Source of the DNA: an uncultured Thermoanaerobaculia bacterium
GTDB taxonomy: Bacteria > Acidobacteriota > Thermoanaerobaculia > Multivoradales > Multivoraceae
Length of the DNA: 64,000 nt
Direction: 5' to 3'
Assembly (NCBI GenBank): GCA_951813015.1
Contig: CATOTG010000001.1
Span: 124,001 to 188,000 of the forward strand
A program made the translations under genes and the position numbers. The notes beneath the pieces are model-generated. The model had not been told where the DNA came from and searched no databases. It saw nothing but the letters and a program-made list of their open reading frames with translations. This document shows positions 41,760 through 52,900 of this stretch, in pieces; position 1 is the first letter of the stretch; the number at the start of each line of letters is the position of its first letter.

Positions 41760-43211
41760 CTACTGCGGCCGCACCCGGTGGATCCGCACCAGGTTCGTCG
41801 GCGGCCGATCCTGGATCGGGTCGCCCATCAGCAGGACGATCGTGTCGCCTGGCAGGGCCAGATTGCCGGCGAGAAGTTGCCGGTCGACCATCGCGACGAC
41901 CTCGTCGTGGTGGTAGACCTCCTGGTCCATCCGCACGGAGTGGACACCCCAGACGAGCTGGAGCTCCCGCATCGACCGGGCGTCGCGCGTGAAGGCGAAC
42001 ACCGGCGTCGAGGGCCGGCGGCAGGCCACCTGACGGGCCGTGAAGCCGCCCTGACTGAGCACGACAATGCCCTGCGCGGTCAGGTGGCGCGCCGACAGGA
42101 TCGCCGCGGCCGAGACCGTCTCCGGGATCTCGAGGGTGCCCGGGCGGTGCGGCGGTTCGATGTCGTAGGGGCCGACCTCCATCGTATGGAAGCCGACCGG
42201 CTGGGAAGCGTGCTTCGAGAGTTGGTAACGCTCCGACTCGGCGATGATCCGGTGCATCGTCTGCACCGCCTCCAGCGGATAGCGGCCAGCCGCGCTCTCA
42301 CCGGAAAGCATCATCGCGTCGGCGCCGTCGAACACGGCGTTGGCCACGTCCGACGACTCGGCTCGAGTCGGCCGCGGGTGCTCGATCATCGACTCCAGCA
42401 TCTGGGTCGCCACGATCACCGGCCGCGCCAGCCGCCACCCGGACTCGATGATCCGCTTCTGCTCCACCGGCACCTGGTGGAGCGGAATCTCGACCCCCAG
42501 GTCGCCCCGCGCCACCATCACGCCGTCGGATTCGAGCACGATCTCGTCGAGGTTATCGAGCGCCCGGCGACGCTCCAGCTTGGCGATCACCGGCAGGGCA
42601 CGGCCCGCCTGAACGGCAGCCTCCCGCACCCGCACGACGTCCGCGGAGCTTCCGACGTAGCTGGCCGCCAGGAAGTCGGCGTCCTCCTCGACCGCCATCC
42701 GGATGTCGGCGAGATCCTTGTTCGAGATGCGGAACGGCAGATGGCTGTCGGGCAGGTTGACGCCCTTGCGGCTCGACACGGCGCCGCCGACGATGACCTC
42801 AGCCCGAATCACCTCCTCGTCCTTCGAGCGAACCTCCAGCTGCACCCGTCCGTCGTCGATCAGGATCTGTTCCCCGGGCTGGACGTGCCGGACCATGTCC
42901 CGGTCGAGCGCAAGGTCGGCGCCGGCGCCCGCGCCAAGGGAGACGATGACGCCATCCTTGAGCATCCGCGCGCCCTCGAAATGGTCGAGCCGGTGCCGGG
43001 GTCCCATCAGGTCGACCATCACCCCGACCGACCGGCCGGCCTCCTCGCTGACCTGCCGCACGAGCCGGATGAGGCGACGATGCTCCTCCCGGGTGCCGTG
43101 GGACTGGTTCAGCCGGACGACGTTGACGCCGGCGCGGATCAGCCGCGCGAGGGTCTTCGGATTCGAGCTCGCGGGGCCGATCGTGGCGACGATCTTCGCT
43201 CGACGCTGCAC
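41760..43211 (-). CDS. pyk: Pyruvate kinase
   Basis: A 483-aa enzyme that converts phosphoenolpyruvate and ADP to pyruvate and ATP. It starts at GTG 43211. The N-terminal ATIGPASSN, catalytic Lys in VIAKLERRRALDNLDEI, SDGVMVARGDLGVEIP, QMLESMIEHPRPTRAE and DGADAMMLSGESAAGRYP are canonical. Two sites differ from the usual sequence: NQSHGT instead of NFSHGT, and DLMGPRHRL where most have DLxGPKIR. The C-terminal allosteric domain is present. It is the last gene of the gap2-gapA-eda-pyk operon, 21 bp after eda. Confidence 0.92.
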   Translation of the reverse strand: MQRRAKIVATIGPASSNPKTLARLIRAGVNVVRLNQSHGTREEHRRLIRLVRQVSEEAGRSVGVMVDLMGPRHRLDHFEGARMLKDGVIVSLGAGAGADLALDRDMVRHVQPGEQILIDDGRVQLEVRSKDEEVIRAEVIVGGAVSSRKGVNLPDSHLPFRISNKDLADIRMAVEEDADFLAASYVGSSADVVRVREAAVQAGRALPVIAKLERRRALDNLDEIVLESDGVMVARGDLGVEIPLHQVPVEQKRIIESGWRLARPVIVATQMLESMIEHPRPTRAESSDVANAVFDGADAMMLSGESAAGRYPLEAVQTMHRIIAESERYQLSKHASQPVGFHTMEVGPYDIEPPHRPGTLEIPETVSAAAILSARHLTAQGIVVLSQGGFTARQVACRRPSTPVFAFTRDARSMRELQLVWGVHSVRMDQEVYHHDEVVAMVDRQLLAGNLALPGDTIVLLMGDPIQDRPPTNLVRIHRVRPQ

Positions 43212-43232
43212 GGCCGCCTCAGCTCTCCAGGC

Positions 43233-43922
43233 TCACGGCCCGACAGCGGACGCCGCCACGGCGCCGGGCGCCTCGCGGACTTCCTCGACCGTCGCGCGCG
43301 CCAGTTCCGCGACGCGCCCCCAGGCCCGGGCCGCGACGGCCTCGGCCGGCGTGATCCACGAAACTCCCACCGAAACGACATTGGGCTCGGCGAGGTACTC
43401 CCGGTAGTTGGCGCGGTCGAGGTTCCCCGTGGGGCAGAAGGCAACGTCCGGGAACGGGCCGTGGACCGCGCGCAGAAAGGTCAGACCACCGCAGGCGGGC
43501 GCCGGGAAGAACTTGCAGGTAGAAAACCCCAACTCCATCGCTCCCTGGATTTCGGATGGTGTCGCCACGCCCGGCAGGAACGGCAACCCGACGTCGGCCG
43601 CGGCGTACGCGATCGCGGGAGTGATTCCCGGACTGACCCCGAAACGGGCGCCGGCATCGCACGCCGCAAGGACGTCGTCCACCCTGCGCACCGTCCCGGC
43701 GCCGACGATCACTTCGGGGAGTTCGTCCGCGATGCGGGCAATCGCCGGCAGGGCTGCCGCCGTGCGAAGCGCCACCTCCTGCACGACGATGCCGCCATCG
43801 AGCAAGGCCCCCGCGAGCGCCACCGCATCCTCCGTCCGCTCGATCCGGAGCAGGGGCAGGATGGGCGCCGAATCAAGTAAGGAGCGAATGTCCATCGAAC
43901 GGAAACGGGAGAAGCGGGTCAT
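43233..43922 (-). CDS. eda: KDPG/KHG aldolase
   Basis: A 229-aa class I aldolase that splits 2-keto-3-deoxy-6-phosphogluconate into pyruvate and glyceraldehyde 3-phosphate. The Schiff-base Lys137 is in STCKFFPAPACGG, and the catalytic Glu49 and Arg53 are in QEVALRT. VGAGTV and FCPTGNLD are also conserved. ATG at 43922 has a GAGGGGG site; an internal ATG at 43895 would remove 9 residues. Placed between gapA and pyk, it makes this an Entner-Doudoroff lower-branch operon. Confidence 0.93.
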   Translation of the reverse strand: MTRFSRFRSMDIRSLLDSAPILPLLRIERTEDAVALAGALLDGGIVVQEVALRTAAALPAIARIADELPEVIVGAGTVRRVDDVLAACDAGARFGVSPGITPAIAYAAADVGLPFLPGVATPSEIQGAMELGFSTCKFFPAPACGGLTFLRAVHGPFPDVAFCPTGNLDRANYREYLAEPNVVSVGVSWITPAEAVAARAWGRVAELARATVEEVREAPGAVAASAVGP

Positions 43923-43950
43923 GCCCCCTCAGGGGCAGCGAGGAGCTCGA

Positions 43951-44967
43951 TCAGGATCCGAGCTGCGCCAGACGCTCGATCAGATCCGCAACCCGGTTCG
44001 AGTAACCCCACTCGTTGTCATACCACGACACGACGCGGGCGTACACGCCGCCGCCTTCAGCCGGAGTGACCCGGGTCAGCGGCGCGTCGAAGATCGACGA
44101 GTGGGGGTTGCCGAGAATGTCGCTCGAAACGAGCGGATCCTCCGAGTACTGGAGGATGCCGGCGAGGTTCGTCTCCGCCGCGGTGGACGCAGCCGCGTTG
44201 ACATCCTCACCGGTCGGGGCGCCGCGCAGCCGGCAGGTCAGATCGACGATCGAGCCGTCCGCCACGGGTACCCGCATCGCCATCCCGTCGAGCTTGCCGT
44301 TCAGGTGCGGCAGCACCTTGCCGACGGCGCGCGCGGCCCCGGTCGTCGTCGGGATGATGTTGGCCGTCGCCGAGCGGCTCCGCCGCGGGTCGCTGTGCGG
44401 CGAATCGACCAGGCGCTGGCCGTTCGTGTAGGCGTGAACCGTCGTGATGAAGCCCTCTTCGAATCCGAAGGCGTCGTCCAGCGTCTTGGCGAGCGGCGCC
44501 AGGCAGTTCGTCGTGCAGGAGGCGTTGGACACCACGCGATGCTCCGAAGCCAGATCGCCGTCGTTCACGCCGAGCACGATCATCGCGTCAATCTCGTCCT
44601 TGGCCGGGACCGTGAGGACGACCCGGGAGGCGCCGGCCTCGAGGTGGGACGCCACCTGGGCCCGGGTCCGGAACACGCCCGTCGACTCGACGGCGATGTC
44701 GACCCCGAGTTCACTCCAGGGAAGCCGGGACGGATCCCGCTCCGCGCTGAGCCGGATCTGGCGACCTCCGACCCGCAGGCCGTTCCCGGTCACCTCGACC
44801 TCCTGATCGAAGACTCCCTGCACCGTGTCGTAGCGCAGCAGGTAGGCGAGGCGCCCGGCATCGAACAGGTCGTTGATGCCGACGATCTCGACGTTCGGGC
44901 GGCCAGCCAGGATGCGGAAGACGCTGCGACCGATGCGACCGAAGCCGTTGATGCCGACGCGGATCAT
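43951..44967 (-). CDS. gapA: Glyceraldehyde-3-phosphate dehydrogenase
   Basis: A 338-aa phosphorylating GAPDH. The NAD-binding GINGFGRIGR, catalytic Cys151 in SNASCTTNC, general-base His178 in TVHAYT and phosphate-binding Arg232 in MRVPVADGS are all present, as is SWYDNEWGYSNRV. The start ATG overlaps the stop of the upstream GAPDH-like gene (ATGA), and an AGGAGG site lies just before it. It makes 1,3-bisphosphoglycerate with NAD and phosphate, feeding pyk. Confidence 0.95.
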   Translation of the reverse strand: MIRVGINGFGRIGRSVFRILAGRPNVEIVGINDLFDAGRLAYLLRYDTVQGVFDQEVEVTGNGLRVGGRQIRLSAERDPSRLPWSELGVDIAVESTGVFRTRAQVASHLEAGASRVVLTVPAKDEIDAMIVLGVNDGDLASEHRVVSNASCTTNCLAPLAKTLDDAFGFEEGFITTVHAYTNGQRLVDSPHSDPRRSRSATANIIPTTTGAARAVGKVLPHLNGKLDGMAMRVPVADGSIVDLTCRLRGAPTGEDVNAAASTAAETNLAGILQYSEDPLVSSDILGNPHSSIFDAPLTRVTPAEGGGVYARVVSWYDNEWGYSNRVADLIERLAQLGS

Positions 44968-45995
44968 GAGGCGCCTCCTTCGGCGTCCGCCGCGCCGTCG
45001 AGCGCGGCGATGAGTTCCAGCAGCCGGTGCAGATAGCCCCAGCCATTGTCGAACCAGGCGATCGTCTTCGAGACGTGATTGCCCAGCGTCATCGTCGCCT
45101 GCGAGTCGAAGATGCACGTCGCCCGGCTGCCCGCCGTGTCGGCCGAGACGATCGCCTCGCGTTCGAATCGCAGCCTGCCGCTCCACTCTCCGCTGGCGGC
45201 GGCCGCCACCGCTTCGTTGACTCCATCGACGCTGACCTCGTCGCGGTGCCAGCACACCAGGTCGACCACGGAGCCGTTCGACACCGGCACGTTCATCGCC
45301 GAAGCCGAGAGCCTGCCGTCCAGCTCGGGCAATACGGCCGCGAGTTCGTCGGCCGCTCCCGTTGCGGCGGGAATGATGTTCTCGCCCGCCGCCCGGCCCG
45401 ACCGCAGCTCGGGCGCCGGCACGTCGGCGAGCCGGGAATCGGCACCGTAGGCTCGCACCGAGCTGATGAACGCCTGCTCGACCCCGAACGCCCCGTCGAG
45501 GATGCGAAGCAGCGGCCCGGCGCAGTGCGCGGTCAACGAGCCGGCGGACACGATCCGGTCGGAGGCATCGATTTGGTCCTCGTTCAGGCCGACCACCACC
45601 GTCCGGTCCAGCTCCCCGTCCGGCGGGGCGCAGAGGACGACGCGTTCGGCGCCGGCTTCCAGGTGCCCTTCGAGTTCGCGCCGGGTCGGCCGTGTCTCGC
45701 GGAAGTCGACGACGGTGGTGACGCCCAGATCGCCCCAGGGCGCCTCACCGGCGTTGCCTGCGTGCACGACGCTCGCGCACGAGCCGTCGACGCAGAGGCT
45801 GCCGTTCTGAAGTTCGACATCCGCGTCGAGCGGCCAGGGCAGGGTCGAGAAGCGCAGCAGGTAGCGCAGCATGTCGGGGTCGGCGGTGTCGGCCACCGCG
45901 GCGACCTCGATTTCGGGGCGGTCGAGGGCAAGGCGAAACAGGCTTCGCCCCAACAGGCCGAAGCCCATTATGCCAATGCGAGTTGGAGGCGTCAT
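44964..45995 (-). CDS. GAPDH paralogue without catalytic residues (probable pseudoenzyme)
   Basis: A 343-aa protein alignable with gapA over its full length. The Rossmann start is GIMGFGLLGRSL. The active-site motif reads SAGSLTAHC, so Leu154 replaces the catalytic Cys. RAYGADSR puts Arg181 in place of the general-base His. MNVPVSNGS has Asn235 in place of the substrate-binding Arg. The fold motifs NIIPAATGAA and FDNGWGYLHRL are kept and there is no frameshift, so it appears selected for something other than GAPDH catalysis. Its stop overlaps the gapA start. It may form mixed tetramers or regulate gapA; this is inference. Confidence 0.88.
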   Translation of the reverse strand: MTPPTRIGIMGFGLLGRSLFRLALDRPEIEVAAVADTADPDMLRYLLRFSTLPWPLDADVELQNGSLCVDGSCASVVHAGNAGEAPWGDLGVTTVVDFRETRPTRRELEGHLEAGAERVVLCAPPDGELDRTVVVGLNEDQIDASDRIVSAGSLTAHCAGPLLRILDGAFGVEQAFISSVRAYGADSRLADVPAPELRSGRAAGENIIPAATGAADELAAVLPELDGRLSASAMNVPVSNGSVVDLVCWHRDEVSVDGVNEAVAAAASGEWSGRLRFEREAIVSADTAGSRATCIFDSQATMTLGNHVSKTIAWFDNGWGYLHRLLELIAALDGAADAEGGAS

Positions 45996-46170
45996 TCGAG
46001 AATCTCCGTCGAGCGCGAACCGGCCGGGGCGCCCCAGGAGGCCGCGGGACTCCCCGGAACCATGATGCCAATGCGAGTTGGAGGCGTCATTCGAGAATCT
46101 CCGTCGAATGCGAACCGGCCGGGGCGCCCCAGGAGGCCGCGGGTCTCCCCGGAACCATGATTCCAATGCG
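45971..46170. repeat. 95-bp tandem duplication over the start of the GAPDH paralogue
   Basis: The word TGCCAATGCGAGTTGGAGG begins at 45971 and 46066, and a diverged TTCCAATGCG at 46161, so the period is 95 bp. Each full unit carries an ATG, a GGAGA ribosome site and the first codons of the GAPDH paralogue. The units differ at only a few bases. Confidence 0.9.
45992..46090 (-). CDS. 32-codon leader ORF 2 upstream of the GAPDH paralogue
   Basis: The peptide begins MTPPTRIGIMVPG and ends STEILE. Its first ten residues equal the N-terminus of the GAPDH paralogue. Its TGA overlaps the paralogue ATG (ATGA), and its own ATG overlaps the stop of leader ORF 1. It arose from the 95-bp duplication. It may couple translation or be incidental. 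Confidence 0.45.
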   Translation of the reverse strand: MTPPTRIGIMVPGSPAASWGAPAGSRSTEILE

Positions 46171-46185
46171 GTTCGTTGTCGTCAT
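46087..46185 (-). CDS. 32-codon leader ORF 1
   Basis: The peptide begins MTTTNRIGIMVPG and ends STEILE, closely matching leader ORF 2. The TGA overlaps the ATG of leader ORF 2. The gap 46186-46294 upstream should hold the operon promoter; no consensus is evident. Confidence 0.4.
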   Translation of the reverse strand: MTTTNRIGIMVPGRPAASWGAPAGSHSTEILE

Positions 46186-46294
46186 CCAGGGTAAGAAAAG
46201 TTGTCAGCGTGGAGGAAGAAGCCGTCAAAGGGCGCGGGCAGAATAGCCGACCCGGAGGCCCCTGTCCGCCACGGATTCCGACCTGCGGAGTCCC

Positions 46295-47581
<1,287 letters not shown>

Positions 47582-47600
47582 CGTCGGCTGCAAGCGACCG

Positions 47601-47840
47601 CTACGCGAGCACCCAAAGCAGCGCCAGAAGACCGCCTGCGCCACCCGGCACGACGCCGATTTCACGCCAGAACGCCGCTGTGATCCTGTCGCTCAAGCGG
47701 AGTTCTGCCGCCGCCAGATCCGCTCGCGTCGCGATGGTCTCGGCGATGGTCTCGGCGATCGTCTTGCCGAGGGCTTCTGCAACCGCAGTCGCAGGCTCAG
47801 GGTCGATTCCCGCTTCACGCAGGGCTCGCGCTGTCGCCAT
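47601..47840 (-). CDS. Small coiled-coil protein with C-terminal hydrophobic segment (DUF1640-like)
   Basis: A 79-aa ORF. The middle is helical and contains the repeated AETIAETIATRADLAAAELRL, matched by 12-bp repeats in the DNA. The end (VVPGGAGGLLALLWVLA) could insert in the membrane. This resembles short DUF1640/CCDC90-like proteins. It lies between aceB and glcF, 19 bp before glcF. Function unknown. Confidence 0.6.
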   Translation of the reverse strand: MATARALREAGIDPEPATAVAEALGKTIAETIAETIATRADLAAAELRLSDRITAAFWREIGVVPGGAGGLLALLWVLA

Positions 47841-47844
47841 AGGT

Positions 47845-47953
47845 GCTCACGCCCCGATGCTAACTCAGATGTGCTGGTAGGCGCCGGCAGGCCGGGCTTT
47901 CCAGGAGGTCCCAGCGCTCACGCCCCGATGGTAACTCAGATGTGCCGGTAGGC
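47845..47953 (-). repeat. Duplicated 3' end of aceB
   Basis: A 38-bp word (GCTCACGCCCCGATG...TAGGC on the plus strand) occurs at 47845-47882 and 47916-47953, period 71. The second copy includes the last six codons of aceB (AYRHI-stop), and the first reads AYQHI-stop. So the gene end plus 20 bp was tandemly duplicated. Confidence 0.8.
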
Positions 47954-49507
47954 CTGCAGGGTCAGGAACTCCTGGAACTCGGAACCGAGCACCAGGTCGT
48001 CGAGCAGGGCGACCGCGAGACCGTAGCGGCTCGCTTCGCGGCCGCCGAGCCGGCTCAACTCCTCGTCCCGCACCTGCTCGTAGAGCTCGGGCGTGACCTG
48101 CTCGCCGTTGTCCATCCGCGCGCCTCTGTGGACCCACTGCCAGAGCTGGGCGCGGGCGATTTCGGCAGTCGCCGCATCTTCCATCAGGTTGTTGATTGCC
48201 GCCGCGCCGTTGCCGTTGAGCCAGGAGTTCATGTACTGGAGTCCCACCGACACGTTGTTGCGCAAGCCCTGCTCGGTCAGCGTTCCGCCGGGCACGTTCA
48301 GGTCGATCAGGCTGCCGGGCGCAACCGCAACGTCCTGGCGCAGCCTCTCTTTCTGATTCGGGCGGCCCTCCATCTTGGTGGAGAACACCTCCAGGGCGAT
48401 CGGCACCAGGTCCGGATGGGCTACCCAACTGCCGTCGAACCCGTCGCCGGCCTCGCGCTCCTTATCGGCCGTGACCGCCGCCAGCGCCGTCGCGTTGACC
48501 TCCGCGTCCCGCCGGCTGGGAATGAAGGCCGCCATGCCGCCGATCGCGTGAGCGCCGCGGCCATGGCAGGTGCGAACCAGCAGCTCCGTGTAGGAGCGCA
48601 TGAAGGGCACGGTCATCGTGATCTGGCCGCGGTCCGGCAGCACGAGGTCCTCGCGGAACGCGAACTTCTTGATCGCGCTGAAGATGTAGTCCCAGCGGCC
48701 GGCGTTCAGCCCCGCCGAGTGGTCGCGCAGCTCGTAGAGGATCTCCTCCATCTCGAAGGCGGCGAGGATCGTCTCGATCAGCACCGTGGCGCGGACGCTG
48801 CCCTGCGGCACGCCGAGCGCATCCTGGGCGGCAACGAAGATGTCGTTCCAAAGCCGCGCCTCATGCCGGTTCTCCAGCTTCGGCAGGTAGAAGTACGGCC
48901 CGCTGCCGCGGCTGAGCGCCGCCTTCGCGTTATGGAAGAAGTAAAGGGCGAAGTCGAAGATGCCGGCCGAGACGGGCCGGCCGTCGATCAGGGCGTTCTT
49001 CTCGATCAGGTGCCAGCCGCGCGGACGCACCAGCAGGGTCGCGATCTCGTCCTTGAGGCGGTACTCCTTGCCGTTGCCGGGGTTCGTGAACTCCAACTGC
49101 TTGCGCACCGCGTCGTACAGGTTCTCCTGACCCTCGATCACGTTGCGCCAACTCGGACTGAGCGCATCCTCGATGTCGGCCATGAACACCTTGGCGCCGG
49201 AGTTCAGCGCGTTGATCATCATCTTGCGGTCGACGGGGCCCGTGATCTCGGCCCAGCGGCAGTTCAGGTCCGCGGGCGCGGCCGCCACCTTCCAGTCCGC
49301 GTCGCGGACTTCCTGCGTCTCGGCCGGGAAGGTCGGATCCTCGCCAGCCTGAATGCGGGCGTGGCGATCCACCCGGTCCTGGAGCAACTGCACCCGGCGC
49401 TCCTCGAATTGCCGGCAAAGGCCGCCCGCGAACTCGAGCGCCTCCGGCGTCAGGATGTGTTCCGCCGCCTCGAAGTCCCGCGGTCCGGTGATCTCGATTC
49501 CGCCCAT
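47936..49507 (-). CDS. aceB: Malate synthase A
   Basis: A 523-aa enzyme that condenses glyoxylate with acetyl-CoA to malate. Key parts are [86 protein letters not shown] (catalytic Arg and metal-binding Glu/Asp), [13 protein letters not shown] and [13 protein letters not shown]. The length fits the A isoform. ATG at 49507 is chosen; longer starts run into repeat DNA. No isocitrate lyase gene is in the window; with glcF nearby, glycolate may be the glyoxylate source. Confidence 0.95.
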   Translation of the reverse strand: MGGIEITGPRDFEAAEHILTPEALEFAGGLCRQFEERRVQLLQDRVDRHARIQAGEDPTFPAETQEVRDADWKVAAAPADLNCRWAEITGPVDRKMMINALNSGAKVFMADIEDALSPSWRNVIEGQENLYDAVRKQLEFTNPGNGKEYRLKDEIATLLVRPRGWHLIEKNALIDGRPVSAGIFDFALYFFHNAKAALSRGSGPYFYLPKLENRHEARLWNDIFVAAQDALGVPQGSVRATVLIETILAAFEMEEILYELRDHSAGLNAGRWDYIFSAIKKFAFREDLVLPDRGQITMTVPFMRSYTELLVRTCHGRGAHAIGGMAAFIPSRRDAEVNATALAAVTADKEREAGDGFDGSWVAHPDLVPIALEVFSTKMEGRPNQKERLRQDVAVAPGSLIDLNVPGGTLTEQGLRNNVSVGLQYMNSWLNGNGAAAINNLMEDAATAEIARAQLWQWVHRGARMDNGEQVTPELYEQVRDEELSRLGGREASRYGLAVALLDDLVLGSEFQEFLTLQAYRHI

Positions 49508-49896
49508 TCTGCCGTCTCCCGGAACCGGCCCTGGGCCGGCCTCTCGTTCGTCTTTCTGCAACCTGCCCCGCCAGGAAGCGTAGTCCAGCCTGGCGAAGCG
49601 CCGGCAGCTTACCGGATGGCGAGTTGACCCTGCGCACCTCTGCCCACCGTCCCCAACGGCCTGATTGCGCATGTGTTGAGCTACCCTGCGGACGCATGGT
49701 CCTTTTGAGCCGCGTTGTACCGGAGCAGGTCGCCGTTTGTCTTCGTCCGGGTCAGGCGCCGCTGCCTTCGCGGCCTCGAAGTCTCCCGAATCCGGCCCCC
49801 GGCCGGCGTCTCGTTTCGTCGTTCTGCAACCTGCCCGACCAGGCAGCGTAGACCTGTCTGGCGAAGCGGCGGCAGCTTGCCGGATGGCAAGTTGCC
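49448..49896. repeat. Imperfect direct duplication of the aceB 5' region
   Basis: About 150 bp around the aceB start (49448-49632) recur in diverged form at 49750-49896. Shared words include CGAAGTC...TCCCG, TCTGCAACCTGCCC, TGGCGAAGCG and GGCAGCTT.CCGGATGGC. The second copy lacks about 38 bp around the start codon. The gap 49508-49992 otherwise holds no gene and must contain the aceB and Tricorn promoters. Confidence 0.7.
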
Positions 49897-49992
49897 GCCG
49901 CCGTCGCGCCGAATGCCGGCGCAACCGGTGAACGTGAGACAATGCCGCGGCGCTGTCTGCTCCCAAGCGCAGTCCCGCGACCGGAGGTTCCG

Positions 49993-52900
49993 ATGATCGT
50001 CCCCCGTCAAGTGCCGCGCGCAACCTTGTGCGCCATCGTCCTTGCCGCCGCCGCGCTGGTCCCGCCCGTTCCGGCCCAGACCGGCGAGCCGACCAGGCTG
50101 CTCCGCTTCCCGGACCTCGCCGGCGACCGGATCGCGTTCACCTACGCGGGCGACATCTGGCTCGCTTCGGCGGACGGGGGCACGGCGACACGCCTCACCT
50201 CCCATCCCGGCCTGGAGCTGTTCGCCAGGTTCTCGCCGGACGGTTCGCAGATCGCCTTCACCGGCCAGTACGACGGCGACGAGCAGGTCTACGTCGTCGA
50301 CGCGGCGGGCGGCGCGCCCCGGCAATTGACCTTCTACCCCGCCGCCGGGCCACTGGCGCCGCGCTGGGGCTACGACTACCAGGTCTACGGCTGGTCTCCC
50401 GACGGCAAGTCCGTCCTGTTCCGGTCGTTGCGGGACGGATGGGACCTGGGCGACACGAAGCTGTTCCTGGTCGACACGGCTGGGGGATTGCCGAGACCGC
50501 TGCCAATGCCGGAGTCGGGCGGCGGCGATCTTTCGCCCGACGGACAGCGCGTCGTCTACTCGCCGGTGACCCGGGACTTCCGGCACTGGAAGCGCTACGA
50601 AGGAGGCTGGGCGCAGGACCTGTGGATCCTCGACATCGACAGCCTGGAGTCGATTCAGGTGACGGACCACAAGCGCTCCGACCGCGACCCGATGTGGATC
50701 GGCGACACGATCTACTTCTCCTCGGACCGCGACGGCACGCTGAACCTGTATGCCTACGAGGTCGATTCGGGCGAGCTCTCCCAGCTCACGAACGAAGACC
50801 GATGGGACGTGCGTTGGCCCAGCGCCGACAAGGCGAACCGGCGCATCGTGTACGAGAAGGCGGGTTCTCTCGAGATCTTCGACCTCGGTTCCGGCGCCGC
50901 GCGCCCGGTCCCCATCCACGTGCCGACGGACCAGCTCGCCCGCCGCCCCGGCCGCGTTTCGGCAGCGAACCAGGTGTCCGGCTTCGCCCTCAGTCCGAAA
51001 GCGAAACGGGCCGCCTTCTCGGCTCGCGGCGACATCTTCACCGTCCCGGCCGAGCACGGTCCGACCCGCAACCTGACCCGCTCCTCCGGCGCGAACGACC
51101 GGGATCCGGCCTGGTCTCCGGACGGCCGGCGCATCGCCTTCACCTCCGACCGGACCGGGGAGACGGAGATCTGGACGGCCAGCCAGGACGGCAGCAGCGA
51201 AGCGGTCCAGCTCACACAAGGCAGTGTCGGCCGCCATTACAGCAACCTGCTCTGGTCGCCGAAGAGCGACCGCATCGCCTTCATCGACCAACAGGGCCGG
51301 CTCGGCATCGTCGACGCGAGCGTCAGGAGCGGCGACGACGCGGCGGCCGGACCACGCGACATCGTCGAAGTCGCGGACGATCCTCGGCCCTTCGGCACCA
51401 GCTACGACTGGTCGCCGAACGGCGACTACCTGGCGGTCGAACTGGGCGACCCGAACGAGTTCGCCTCGATCCACATCTTCGAGGTCGAGAGTCGCACCCT
51501 CACCCGCGTGACCTCCGAACTCTGGAACGACTTCTTCCCCGTCTTCGACCCGGGCGGCGACTACCTCTACTTCCTCTCCGACCGGCAGTTCGTGCCGCAG
51601 ATCGGCAGCTTCGAGTACAACTACGCCGCCGACCGCGAGACATACCTCTACGCGCTCGCCCTGCGCGACGACACGCCCCATCCGTTCCCGCCCCGCAGCG
51701 ACGAGGTGGAGATCGAGGACGATGAAGACGAGGACGGGAAGGCCGACGGCGGGAACGGCGGGCAGGAGGCCGACGGCGACGGCGACGGCGACGGCGGCAA
51801 CGGCGACGGCGACGGCGACGGGGATGACGACGGCGACGGGGATGACGACGGGGATGACGACGGGGATGACGACGACGACGATTCGGACGCCGACCAGGCC
51901 GACGAGGACGAGCGCGACCGGATCGATCTCGACGGTCTCGCCCGGCGCATCGCCCGCTTCCCGCTCGAAGCGGACAACTACATCGGCCTCGGCGCCGCGG
52001 AAGGCAAGGTCCTGTACGTACGCGGCGGCGCCGGCTACCTCGGGCGCTCGTCCGACATCCAGCCCGAGGTCTTCTCGTACGACCTGAAGAAGCGCGAAGG
52101 CAAGAGCCTGGCGAGGGGCATCGGCGGCCTCGTCCTCTCCGGTGACGGCAAGAAGCTGCTCGTCCGCGAGGGCCGGTCCTACCGCCTGCTCGATGTCGGC
52201 GGCGGCGAGGCGAAGACGCTGTCCCTCGCCGGCCTGACCGTCGACCGGGCGCCAACCGAGGAGTGGGCGCAGATCTTCGACGAGGTCTGGCGCCGGTTCC
52301 GCGACTTCTTCTACGCCCCGAACATGCACGGCTACGACTGGGAGGCGCTCCGGGAGCAGTACCGCCCGCTGCTCGCCCACGTCGGCCACCGCAGCGACCT
52401 GAACTACGTGATGAGCGAGATGGTCGCCGAACTGAACGTCTCCCACGCCTACGTCTCGGGCGGCGACTACGAGGCGCCCGACCGGCCGCGCGCCGCCCTG
52501 CTCGGCGCCCGCTTCGAACTGGACGAGGACGCCCGTCGCTACCGGTTCTCCCGCATCTTCGAAGGCCAGAACGAGGAACCCCGGTACCGCTCGCCGCTGA
52601 CCGAAATCGGCGTCGATGTCGGCGAGGGCGACTACCTGTTCGCGATCCAGGGCCGCGAGCTGACGCCGGCGACGAGTCCTTTCCAGCTCCTGCGCGAGGC
52701 CGGACGCGGGCCGCTCGAGTTGACCGTCGGTTCGAGCGCCGACCGCGCCGAGGCAAGGAACGTGCTCGTCGATCCGATCGCGAGCGAAGACGCGCTGATC
52801 TACCTGGCCTGGACCGAGCGCAGCCGAAGAATCGTCGAGGAGCGCGGCGGCGGCCGGATCGGCTACCTCCACATCCCCGACATGTCGGCCAGCGGCATCC

